Assembly: GCA_963816795.1 (NCBI GenBank) | Contig: CAWFLT010000014.1 | Span: forward strand, 558,001-622,000 | Source: CAWFLT01 sp963816795 | GTDB lineage: Bacteria; Acidobacteriota; Vicinamibacteria; Vicinamibacterales; SCN-69-37 | DNA: 64,000 nt | Direction: 5' to 3' | Shown here: piece after piece, positions 42,666-51,134 of the stretch | Numbering within the stretch: position 1 is the first letter of the stretch | How the letters are laid out: every line of letters starts with the position of its first letter | Notes under the pieces: model-generated | Seen by the model: the letters and a program-made list of their open reading frames with translations, nothing else | Told to the model about the DNA's origin: nothing | Databases searched by the model: none | Position numbers and translations under genes: made by a program

Positions 42666-45392
42666 GTGGCGCGCAACAGCCTCATCGACTTTTTCGAGGA
42701 TTTCGCAACCAGCGACCGGCCGTTTCTCGTGCACGACGACGGCTATCGCGTGCGTGAGGTCAGCTATCGGGAACTGGCCGACGCCGCGCGCGCGTTCGCC
42801 TCGCGCCTCACCTCGGCGGGGTTTCGCGCCGACGACAAAGTCGTCATCTGGTCGGAGAATCGCCCTGAGTGGCTGGCCGCGCTCTGGGGCTGCCTGCTGG
42901 CGCGCGTCGTGCTGGTGCCAGTGGATTACCGCGCATCGCCCGACCTCGTCGTACGCATTTCCCGGATCGTTCAAGCGAAAGCCGTCCTGGTCGGCACCGA
43001 AGTGCAGGCACCAGCGGCCGTGACGGGCGACGTTTGGCAATTGCGCGATGTCCCGATAGGCCAAGGAGCAGGCACTGGGCACTGGGAACGAGGCACTGGA
43101 TCGAGAACCCCGGCACCCCGCCCTTCGATGGACTCAGGGCGCCCCGAGCTCGTCGAGGGGCGGCACCCCGGAACCGCGGAACCCGCAACGTCATCAACCC
43201 TCGCCGAAATCATCTTCACCTCCGGCGCGACGGCAGAACCGAAAGGCGTGACGATCACGCATCGGAACGTCCTCGCGAACATCATTCCGATTGAACGCGA
43301 GATCGCGAAGTACCGCCGGTACCAGAAGCCGTTTCAGCCGATCCGCTTTCTCAACCTGCTCCCGCTGAGCCACATGTTCGGCCAATCGATGGCGACCTTC
43401 GTGCCGCCGATGCTGACGGGCACAGTAGTGTTCTCTCACGGCTACAGTCCGATCGAAATCCTGCGGCAGATTCGCTCGCGGCGGATTTCCGTGCTGGTCT
43501 CCGTCCCGAAGGTGCTCGATGTCCTGAGAGAACACATCGAGCGCGTCGTCCCGATGGCGGCCGAGGCGGATGTACTCGCGGGCAAGCATTTCCTGCGGCG
43601 CTGGTGGCGCTATCGCAAGGTGCATCGCCTGTTCGGCTGGAAGTTCTGGTGCGTGATCTGCGGCGCGGCACCGCTCGAGCCCGGGCTCGAAGCGTTCTGG
43701 CGAAAGCTCGGCTTCCTGGTGGTGCAGGGCTATGGGCTGACCGAGACGGCCCCAATCGTCACGCTCAATCATCCCTTCAAGGCGGCAAAGGGCACGGTGG
43801 GCTCGCCAATCGGCGGCGTGCAGGTGAAGATCGCCCCCGACGGCGAGATTCTCGTTCGCGGCGAGAACGTCACCTCGGGCTACTACCAGGCTCCCGGCTC
43901 CGACGCGAGCGCGGCGGCGGAACAAGCGGCGGCGTTTCGCGATGGCTGGTTCCACACCGGCGACATCGGCGAGCTCGACGCAAAGGGCCACCTCCTCATC
44001 AAGGGCCGCAAGAAGGAAATGATCGTCACGCCGCAGGGGTTGAACGTCTTCCCTGAAGACGTGGAGCGTGCGCTCCTCGCTCAGCCCGGAATCAAGGAAG
44101 CGGGGGTCGTCGGCCTGAACCTCGACGGCGAAGAGCGCGTCCATGCGGTGCTCGTCGCCAATCCTCAGGCCGACCTCGACGCGGCAGTCCGGGCCGCGAA
44201 CGCGACGCTCGAAGACCATCAGCGCGTCTGGAGTACTTCGGTCTGGCCAGGCGAGGCGCTCCCGAGAACGGAAGGGACACAGAAGCTCAAGCGCCGCGAG
44301 TTGCAGCGCTGGGCGAGCGGCGAACACGCCGGATCGGCGGTCGCAACGAACGTCGGTGGTGCCGTCACTGTCGAGGACGTGGTCACGCGCTACACTGCCG
44401 GCCGGGCGATGAGTGACGAGACGACGCTCGACGAGCTCGGGCTCAGCTCGCTCGTGCGCGTCGAGATGATGATGGCGCTCGAAGAAGCGTTTCACACGAC
44501 GCTCGACGAAACGGCGATGGGACAGGTCAGGACGATTGGGCAGTTGAAAGGACTTGTGGGTTCCGGGGTTCCGGGGTTCCGCCCCTCGACGAGCTCGGGG
44601 CGCCCTGAGTCCATCGAAGGGCGGGGTTCCGGGGGTTCAGGTTCAGGTTCTCTTTCCGAAGTTCGCAGTTCGCAGTTTGAAGTTCGAAGTTCGCGCGAGG
44701 CCGCGCCGATCAATTTTCCGTCGTGGAACCGGTCGCGGCCGATCTGGTGGCTGCGGCGGCTGAGCCTGCCGACGTGGATCCTGCCGCTCGGGCGGCCGTT
44801 CATGAAGATGCAGGTCGATGGCCTCGAACACCTTACCGCCATCACCGGACCGGTCATCTTCGCCAGCAACCATCAAAGCCATATGGACACGCCGGCGATC
44901 ATGCTCGCGCTACCGGCGCGCTGGCGATACTGGCTGGCGCCGGCGATGGCCAAAGAGTTCTTCCGCGCGCATTTCTATCCCAAAGAATTCACCCGGAAAC
45001 AGTGGTTCACGAACACGTTGAACTATCTGGGCTCGACGATTTTCTTCAATGCCTTCCCGCTGCCTCAGCGGGAGGCCGGCACCCGGCAAACGCTGCGCTA
45101 CATCGGCGAAGTCATCGCCAGCGGGTATTCGGTGCTGATTTTTCCAGAAGGCAAACGCAACCCGGAAGGCGAGATGACGCCATTCCGGCCCGGTATCGGC
45201 ATGATTGCCGCCCGGCTGGACGTCCCAGTCGTGCCGGTGCGACTGGTCGGCCTCGACCAGATCCTCGATCCCAAGTGGAAATGGCCGCAGCGAGGCCCGG
45301 TCCGGGTCGCCTTTGGCGCCCCTCTGCGCCTCACCGGCGAGGACTACCAGGACTTGGCGAGGCAGGTCCAGGAGGCAGTGGGGAGACTCTGA
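42666..45392 (+). CDS. Fusion: acyl-activating (AMP-binding) enzyme, carrier domain, PlsC acyltransferase
   Basis: About 908 residues, three enzymes in one. Residues 1-~560 are an adenylating ligase (P-loop FTSGATAEPKGVT near residue 183, YGLTETAPIV, the hinge KKEMIVTPQGLNVFPEDVE). Residues ~570-630 are an acyl-carrier-like domain with a phosphopantetheine site DELGLSSL (Ser near 594). Residues ~690-908 are PlsC-type acyltransferase (NHQSHMDTP; FPEGKRNPEGEMTP). It resembles Aas with the order reversed and its own carrier, so it may load a fatty acid on itself and pass it to a lysophospholipid. Two copies of a palindromic repeat encode linkers (residues ~151-166 and ~638-653). Start is GTG 42666 after TATTAT at 42651; TTG 42648 is possible. 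Confidence 0.85.
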   Translation: MARNSLIDFFEDFATSDRPFLVHDDGYRVREVSYRELADAARAFASRLTSAGFRADDKVVIWSENRPEWLAALWGCLLARVVLVPVDYRASPDLVVRISRIVQAKAVLVGTEVQAPAAVTGDVWQLRDVPIGQGAGTGHWERGTGSRTPAPRPSMDSGRPELVEGRHPGTAEPATSSTLAEIIFTSGATAEPKGVTITHRNVLANIIPIEREIAKYRRYQKPFQPIRFLNLLPLSHMFGQSMATFVPPMLTGTVVFSHGYSPIEILRQIRSRRISVLVSVPKVLDVLREHIERVVPMAAEADVLAGKHFLRRWWRYRKVHRLFGWKFWCVICGAAPLEPGLEAFWRKLGFLVVQGYGLTETAPIVTLNHPFKAAKGTVGSPIGGVQVKIAPDGEILVRGENVTSGYYQAPGSDASAAAEQAAAFRDGWFHTGDIGELDAKGHLLIKGRKKEMIVTPQGLNVFPEDVERALLAQPGIKEAGVVGLNLDGEERVHAVLVANPQADLDAAVRAANATLEDHQRVWSTSVWPGEALPRTEGTQKLKRRELQRWASGEHAGSAVATNVGGAVTVEDVVTRYTAGRAMSDETTLDELGLSSLVRVEMMMALEEAFHTTLDETAMGQVRTIGQLKGLVGSGVPGFRPSTSSGRPESIEGRGSGGSGSGSLSEVRSSQFEVRSSREAAPINFPSWNRSRPIWWLRRLSLPTWILPLGRPFMKMQVDGLEHLTAITGPVIFASNHQSHMDTPAIMLALPARWRYWLAPAMAKEFFRAHFYPKEFTRKQWFTNTLNYLGSTIFFNAFPLPQREAGTRQTLRYIGEVIASGYSVLIFPEGKRNPEGEMTPFRPGIGMIAARLDVPVVPVRLVGLDQILDPKWKWPQRGPVRVAFGAPLRLTGEDYQDLARQVQEAVGRL
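43118..43163. repeat. 46-bp palindromic repeat inside the fused ligase gene, copy 1
   Basis: It encodes RPSMDSGRPELVEGR in frame. The sequence is the exact reverse complement of 44579-44624. Flanks on both sides carry GCACCCCG/GGAACC repeats, so the whole insert is ~45 codons, between the N-terminal subdomain and the ATP motif. Confidence 0.95.
44579..44624. repeat. 46-bp palindromic repeat inside the fused ligase gene, copy 2 (inverted)
   Basis: Encodes RPSTSSGRPESIEGR, between the carrier and acyltransferase domains, flanked by GGTTCCGGGG repeats and then GAAGTTCGCAGTTC repeats to about 44695. It is a perfect inverted copy of 43118-43163, 1,415 bp away. Confidence 0.95.
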
Positions 45393-45457
45393 AGGGCAGG
45401 CACCAGGCACCGCTGGCACTTCTTAAGCTATGCTTACAGGTTGAGAGGACAGCGAAT

Positions 45458-45676
45458 TTGAGCAAGGACGACCTCATTGATGTTCAGGGCACGGTAGTTG
45501 CCGTCCACAGCGGCGGTTTGTATCGTGTGCAAGTCGACGCAGGCCATGAAGTGCTGGCACAGTTGAGCGGCCGGATGCGCCGCTTTCGCATCAAGGTCGT
45601 CCCGGGGGACCGGGTGACCGTTGGCGTCTCGCCGTACGATCCGGTCCGGGGCATCATCACCTTCCGCGCTCGGTAA
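45458..45676 (+). CDS. infA: Translation initiation factor IF-1
   Basis: An S1-like OB-fold protein that fills the A site of the 30S subunit during initiation. From TTG 45458 it is exactly 72 residues, the family length, beginning SKDDLIDVQGTVVA and including the conserved GRMRRFRIKVVPGDRV and SPYD..RG.I.FR. GAGAGGA lies eight bases before the TTG, which supports this start over the longer frame. It is followed by a DEAD-box helicase gene 15 bp later. No ribosomal protein genes are near, unlike the common rpmJ-infA-rpsM setting. Confidence 0.93.
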   Translation: MSKDDLIDVQGTVVAVHSGGLYRVQVDAGHEVLAQLSGRMRRFRIKVVPGDRVTVGVSPYDPVRGIITFRAR

Positions 45677-45691
45677 TCGCACCACACGCAA

Positions 45692-46963
45692 TTGGCCACT
45701 GGAACTGAATCTCCTCGCCCGCCCCGCCGAGCGCAGCGGGGCCGTCGTCCGGGCAAGAGCGGCGGCATAGGGCGTGGCTCCGCGGCGGCTTCGGCCAGCA
45801 CCGGGCGCGAGTCAGCGCCGTTCGATCCCGCACCGCTCCCGTTCACCTCGCTCGTGATCGAGCCCGCTCTTCGTGATGCGCTCGAGCAGCGTGGCTACGA
45901 GAAGACGACGCCGATCCAGAGCGCAGTGCTGCCGTATGCGCTGGCGGGGCGCGACGTCATCGGCTGCGCCGAGACCGGAACCGGCAAGACGGCGGCGTAT
46001 GTGTTGCCAGTGCTCTCGAGGCTCATTCGTGAAGATCGGGAAGCCGGGCCGCGTGCGGCGCATCATTCGACGCGCGCGCTGATCCTGGCGCCGACGCGCG
46101 AGCTCGCGACGCAGATCGACGACGAAATTCAAGGCTTCGCCTACCACGCGCCCGTCGCCAGCGCGGCCGTGTACGGCGGCGTGCCGATGGGGCCGCAAGA
46201 ACGTTCGCTCAAAGCCGGCGTCGACATCGTCGTCGCCACGCCCGGCCGGCTGCTCGACCACATGCGCAGCAAGGTCGGCGACTACAGCAAGCTCGAAATC
46301 TTCGTGCTCGACGAAGCCGACCGGATGATGGACATGGGCTTCTGGCCCGACGTCCGCAAGATCGCGGAGATGCTGCCGCCGACACAGTCGCGTCAGACGA
46401 TGCTGTTTTCGGCGACGATGCCCGAAGAAGTGATGCGGTTCGCCGACACGCTGGCACCGAATGCGGTGTTCGTCCAGGTCGGATCGCGGCGCGGGCCGGC
46501 GCAGAACATCTCGCATGAAGCCCGGATCCTTCCCTTCCGCGAGAAAGTCACCTTCCTGGCCAAGTATCTGCGCCGATCGCACGAACCGACGATCGTCTTC
46601 GTGAACACGAAGATCGGCGCCGATCGCCTCGCGCGGCAGTTGGTCGCGTCCGGGCTGCGCGCGGCCGCGATCCACGCCGACCGATCGCAGAAGGAACGCA
46701 CCGATGCGATCGAGAGCTTCCGATCCGGGCGGACCAGGATCCTCGTCGCCACCGACGTCGCGGCGCGCGGCCTCGACATCGACTCGGTGGGCCTGATCGT
46801 CAACTACGAAGTCCCGCACACGCTCGACACCTACGTCCACCGCGTTGGCCGCACCGGCCGCTACGACGCGACCGGCCACGCGCTGACGCTCGCCGAAGCT
46901 TCCGATCGGCACGACCTCGAGCAGATCGAAAAAGCGTTCGGGCTCAAGTTGATTTCTGAATAG
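45692..46963 (+). CDS. DEAD-box ATP-dependent RNA helicase (RhlE-like)
   Basis: A 423-residue RNA helicase. Motif Q PIQSAVLP, motif I AETGTGKTAA, Ia PTRELA, II VLDEADRMMDMGF, III FSATMP, V ATDVAARGLDID and VI HRVGRTGRY are all present. A basic, Gly/Arg-rich N-terminal extension (~40 residues) precedes the core and may bind RNA; there is no long C-terminal tail. Such enzymes help ribosome assembly or mRNA decay, and infA next door fits a translation role. Start TTG 45692 is a best guess. Confidence 0.92.
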   Translation: MATGTESPRPPRRAQRGRRPGKSGGIGRGSAAASASTGRESAPFDPAPLPFTSLVIEPALRDALEQRGYEKTTPIQSAVLPYALAGRDVIGCAETGTGKTAAYVLPVLSRLIREDREAGPRAAHHSTRALILAPTRELATQIDDEIQGFAYHAPVASAAVYGGVPMGPQERSLKAGVDIVVATPGRLLDHMRSKVGDYSKLEIFVLDEADRMMDMGFWPDVRKIAEMLPPTQSRQTMLFSATMPEEVMRFADTLAPNAVFVQVGSRRGPAQNISHEARILPFREKVTFLAKYLRRSHEPTIVFVNTKIGADRLARQLVASGLRAAAIHADRSQKERTDAIESFRSGRTRILVATDVAARGLDIDSVGLIVNYEVPHTLDTYVHRVGRTGRYDATGHALTLAEASDRHDLEQIEKAFGLKLISE

Positions 46964-46974
46964 CTCTCGCGGGT

Positions 46975-47150
46975 GTCCGGGGTTCCGGGGGTGCTCGGGG
47001 TTCGCGGCCGGTTCTTGTGCTCTGCGCGGATGCCGCCCGCACCCGATGCACGACCCGCACCCGCCTTCGCCCGCAACACGGGCTACGGCGCGGCAGGCCC
47101 CGATCGCACCCGCGGAACCCCGGAACCCCGGAACCCTGCCCTCGTGTTAT
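46975..47150. repeat. GGTTCCGGGG array and 40-bp dispersed repeat, copy 2
   Basis: GGGGTTCCGGGG units near 46978-47005 face CCGGAACCCCGGAACCCC units near 47113-47133. Between them 47059-47098 repeats 12010-12049 with four mismatches. No gene is visible in 46964-47191. Confidence 0.75.
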
Positions 47151-47191
47151 CTTCCCAACGTCCTAGTCCCGCCCTTCTGCCCGGAGGCTCT

Positions 47192-50099
47192 ATGAAGGCT
47201 CGTCTGTCGTTCCTGGCTACCGCGCGAGTGCGCCGTATCGTGCTCGTTGCTGGTCTTGCCCTGATTCCGCTGTCGATCACTGCCTGGCAAGGCGTCCGCG
47301 TGTCGAGCCTGCCGGCTGGTGCGGCAGTGGCTGTGCCGTTCGAAGGTGAAGGCTGGCAGGACAAGGTCCTGATGCACGAAGGGTACGTGCTGCCGCCGAA
47401 GGATCTGGCCGACGCCGTCCTCGCGCCGCGCGAGATGAACATCACGCTCGGCAACCTGAGCCCGGACAAGAAGTGGTTCCTCGACGACATCGGCGACGGC
47501 CCGGTGCCGATGACCATTTTCGCGAAGCCCTTCGACGAACTGGGCGGCGTGTTCATCGACACGCGCGCCAACCGCCAGCGCGCGATGACGCGCCGCAACA
47601 CCACCGGGTTTCAGCTGATTTCGGCGACGGATGGCACCCGCAAGCCGCTCGCGACTCCGGCGGGCGTGCGCGTGACCAACGCGCGGTGGACGCCGGACGG
47701 CGCGGCCGTGCTCTACGTGACGCTGAACGACGACGCCACGTATCTGTGGATGACGGACGTCGCGACGAACAAGCCGCGGCAGATTGCCAAGACGCCGCTG
47801 CTCACGACGTTCGTCACCAATTTCGATCTGGTGAACAGCGGCAAAACCGTCGTCGCCGTCGTCGCGCCGGACGGACGCGCGGCCCGGCCGACGCCGCCGG
47901 CGATTCCCGCCGGCCCTGAAGTCCTGGTCTCGATGAGCGACGACAAGAACCGCCTCCGCACGTATCCGAGCCTGATGTCGACGCCGTACGAGTTCCAGTT
48001 GCTCGAGTGGCACGCGACGGGACAGATCGCACTGATTGACGTCGCGTCGGGTGCGCGTCACCAAGTTCGGGCAGCCGGGCATGATTACGGCGGTCGACAT
48101 GAATCCGACCGCGCAGTACGCGCGCGTGACGCGGATGAAGAAGCCGTTCTCGTACATCGTGCCGACGAGCAGCTTTGGCGCGATCGAGGAAGTGTGGGAT
48201 CGGAGCGGCAAGGCGCTCGCCAAGATCACCGAGCGCGAGCTCAATCTCGGCGTGCAGGACGACACGCCAGATCCCGTGCCGGATCCGACGCAACCGGCGA
48301 CGCAGCCGGCGGCGCAGGGCGGCGGCGGTGGCCGCGGCGGCGCACAGAACGACAACGGCAAGCGCGAGCTGACGTGGCGCCCGGATGGCCAGGGCTTCAC
48401 CTACCTGCAGCTCGAGCCGCTGCCGACGCCGGCGCCCGGCGGCGGCCGAGCGAATGCCGCCGGTGGCGACAACGCCGCACCGACCGGCGGCCGCGGCGCC
48501 GGGGCCGGCGGCCGTCAGGGAGGACAGGCGGCGCCGCGCAAGGATCGCCTGATGCACTGGGCGCCGCCGTTCGGCGACGCCGACGCGAAGCTGATCTACG
48601 AGAATCCGACCCGGATGACCGGCGTCCGCTTCTCGCCGGACGGCCAGATTTTCTTCTTCACGGAGAACAACGCGACCGTCGCGATCTACACCAGCGACAC
48701 GACGCAGAAGTACACCATCGCCCGCGCGGCCGGTGGTGGCCGTGGAGCCGACGCCAACGCGGCGGGCGGCGCTGCACCCGGGGGTGGCGCCGGAGCAGGC
48801 GGCCAGGGCGCGGGACGCGGTGACGGCCCAGGCACGCTCGTCGGCGTCGCCGGGACTGGCGGCGGAGGCGGTGGTGGCCGTGGCGGTGGTGGACGTGGCG
48901 GCGGTGGCGGAGGTGGCGGCGGCCCCGTGCTGCTGTCGGCCGACGGCACCAGCGTCTTCCTGCAGGGCACGATCAGCGGCGGCCGTGGCACCAACGCGCC
49001 GCCCGCGAAGGCGTTCATCGACAAGGTCAACATCAAGACCGGCGAGAAGACGCGCGTGTTCGAAGGCGAGAACACCACGCTTCAGGAAACCATCTCGGCG
49101 ATCCTGGACGCTGACGCCAAGCGGCTCGTCCTGACGCGTCAGAATGCGACGACGCCGCCGCAGCAGTTCCTGTTCGACGGCACGGCGCGCAAGCAGCTGA
49201 CCAACAACGAAGATCTGTTCCCGGATCTCACCCGGATGATCATCCAGCGCTTCACGGTGACGCGGCCGGATGGCTTCACGTTCCGGACCACGGCGTATCT
49301 GCCGGCGAACTACCAGCCGAACACGCGGCTGCCGGGCTTCTTCTGGTTCTACCCGGCCGAGTTCACGTCGCAGGAGCAGTACGACAACGGCCGCGGCGGC
49401 GGCGCCGCCGCCGGCGCGCAATACAACTTCCCGAACTTCGGGACGCTGTCGAAGCAGTTCCTCGTGCGCCTCGGCTACGCCGTGATCGAGAACGACTCGC
49501 CGATCGTCGGGCCCGACGGGTCAGATGAACAACAACTACGTCAACGACCTGCGGAACAACCTGGCCGCCACCATCGACGAGCTCGACAAGCGGCAACTGA
49601 TCGACCGCACGCGCCTGGCGATCGGCGGCCACAGCTACGGCGCGTTCTCGACCGTCAACGCGATGGTCAACACGCCGTTCTTCAAGGCCGGAATCGCCGG
49701 CGACGGCGCCTACAACCGCACGCTCACGCCGCTCGGCTTCCAGACCGAGCGCCGGGATCTGTGGACGGCGCCGAACGTGTACCTCGACATGTCGCCGTTC
49801 CTCAAGGCGAACAACCTGACCGGCGCGCTGCTGATGTATCACGGCATGCACGATCAGAACGTCGGCACGGACCCGATCAATTCGACCCGGCTGTTCCACG
49901 CGTTGAACGGCTGGGCAAGACGGTGGCGCTCTACCGCTATCCGTTCGAAGATCACGGTCCCGCGGGCCGCGAGACGCTGCTCGATCTGTGGTCGCGCTGG
50001 GCCGCGTGGCTCGACAAGTACGTCAAGAACCCGCAGCCGATCACCAAGCCCGCGCCAGCACCGGCAGCCGGAACGGGGACTGGCAGAGGAGGGCAATAG
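47192..50099 (+). CDS. S9-family serine peptidase with Gly/Arg-rich loops, three frame changes
   Basis: Exported prolyl-oligopeptidase-like enzyme of ~969 residues after repair. A propeller part (WTPDGAAVLYVT, FSPDGQIFFFT) precedes the hydrolase part. The nucleophile is GGHSYGAF (near nt 49633), Asp lies in MYHGMHDQNVGTDP and His in YPFEDHGP. Frames change near 48045, 49513 and 49912; the first two need one base fewer, the third one more. Between ~48310 and 48925 are long Gly/Arg-rich stretches (runs of up to nine Gly) within the propeller. ATG 47192 has GGAGG seven bases upstream. Likely periplasmic peptide degradation. Confidence 0.85.
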
Positions 50100-50109
50100 C
50101 CTTCGCTTG

Positions 50110-50235
50110 TCTCCAGATCAAGAGCTCACACGGAGGCACACGGAGGAGGCACGGAGGACACGGGATAAGAGGCTTAAGCCCTTCGAACTCCGTGAGCCCC
50201 GTGCCGTTCTCCGTGGCCCCGTGTTCGAGGTCTGA
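50110..50235. repeat. CACGGAG/CTCCGTG heptamer array, inverted
   Basis: CACGGAGG-type units (50113-50160) face CTCCGTGAGCCCCGTG and CTCCGTGGCCCCGTG units (50187-50225), followed by a T run (GAGTTTTT), so it may end transcription of the peptidase gene. Confidence 0.8.
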
Positions 50236-50450
50236 GTTTTTGCTGTCGGACGGTCATCCGCGGTGAGCTGACGCTGTTCTTCTCGGGCTCAGCGTTCCGT
50301 GCTCTCCCGTTTTCGCCCGTTCTTCCCTGACGTCGCCGGCGAGATCCGCGGCGGTTGCCGCGTGATGGCAATTTCCTGCCCATAAGTGCGCCTCGGGTCG
50401 CCTGCCGAGCTTGTCACAAATCTTGCAGTCATCCTGGCTGGAGGTAGGGC
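50236..50450. other. Stretch without recognised features
   Basis: About 215 bp between the repeat array and the next gene. I see no ORF, RNA or clear promoter; only the ribosome site GGAGG (50440s) of the following gene stands out. Confidence 0.5.
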
Positions 50451-50963
50451 ATGACATTCGGTAAAGCGGCATTGCTCGGAGTCGGATTCGTAGCGGCCAT
50501 CGGCATCGGCATGGGAATTGGCATGTCGGTCGCGAAGCGCACGCCGATTACTGCACCGGGCTTCGAAGCCTACATGAGTGCGCCGCCGTCCCCGGTGATG
50601 ACGGCAAAGATGCCGGAAGAACCGGCGCGTGAATCCCGTACCGCCGCGCGCACGCCCGCCGCGAGGACGACACTCACCGCGTCCGCGCCCGAAGTGCAGG
50701 CGCGCCTGAAGCCGGTCTTGAGCAAGGGCACTGATGTGCAGAAAGCCGCGGAGGGCTTCCGCGACGCGCGCCAGTTCGCAACGCTGGCCCACGCCGCCCG
50801 CAACACGCAGGTGCCGTTCGTCGTGCTGAAACATCACGTACTGAACGAAGGGAAGAGCCTGGCGGCCGTGATTCGAGAATTCAAGCCCAGCCTGGACGCG
50901 ACGGCTGAGGTCAATCGCGCGCGCAGCGAGGCGGCTGAAGACCTGGCGGCGATTCAGAACTAG
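50451..50963 (+). CDS. Membrane-anchored protein of unknown function
   Basis: Not recognised. 170 residues: an N-terminal Gly-rich hydrophobic anchor (LLGVGFVAAIGIGMGIGM), a Pro/Ala-rich stalk, then a helical region (VQARLKPVLSKGTDVQKAAEGF, cited in part; HHVLNEGKSLAAVIREF). The C-terminal half resembles short helical domains found in proteins related to antirestriction or DUF4168-type proteins but nothing firm. GGAGG precedes ATG 50451. Lone gene; convergent with the oxidoreductase at 51135. Confidence 0.6.
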   Translation: MTFGKAALLGVGFVAAIGIGMGIGMSVAKRTPITAPGFEAYMSAPPSPVMTAKMPEEPARESRTAARTPAARTTLTASAPEVQARLKPVLSKGTDVQKAAEGFRDARQFATLAHAARNTQVPFVVLKHHVLNEGKSLAAVIREFKPSLDATAEVNRARSEAAEDLAAIQN

Positions 50964-50966
50964 TCA

Positions 50967-51133
50967 AGATCTTTCAACACGAAGCACACGAAGTAAGCGA
51001 AGACCACGAAGGCGATACTTGGCTGGGCCGCTCGGTTGCAGAATGTCCGTGCGAGAGGTTTCGCCCAAGAATTCTTCGTGCTCTTCTCGTTCCTTCGTGC
51101 GCTTCGTCCCCTTCGTGTTTGAAGGATCTCGAT
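50967..51133. repeat. CACGAAG/CTTCGTG array, inverted
   Basis: AGATCTTTCAACACGAAG... on the left faces ...CTTCGTGTTTGAAGGATCT on the right, with further CACGAAG and CTTCGTG units between, in the gap of two convergent genes. Its first 27 bases are an inverted copy of 11430-11456. Confidence 0.85.
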
Positions 51134-51134
51134 C

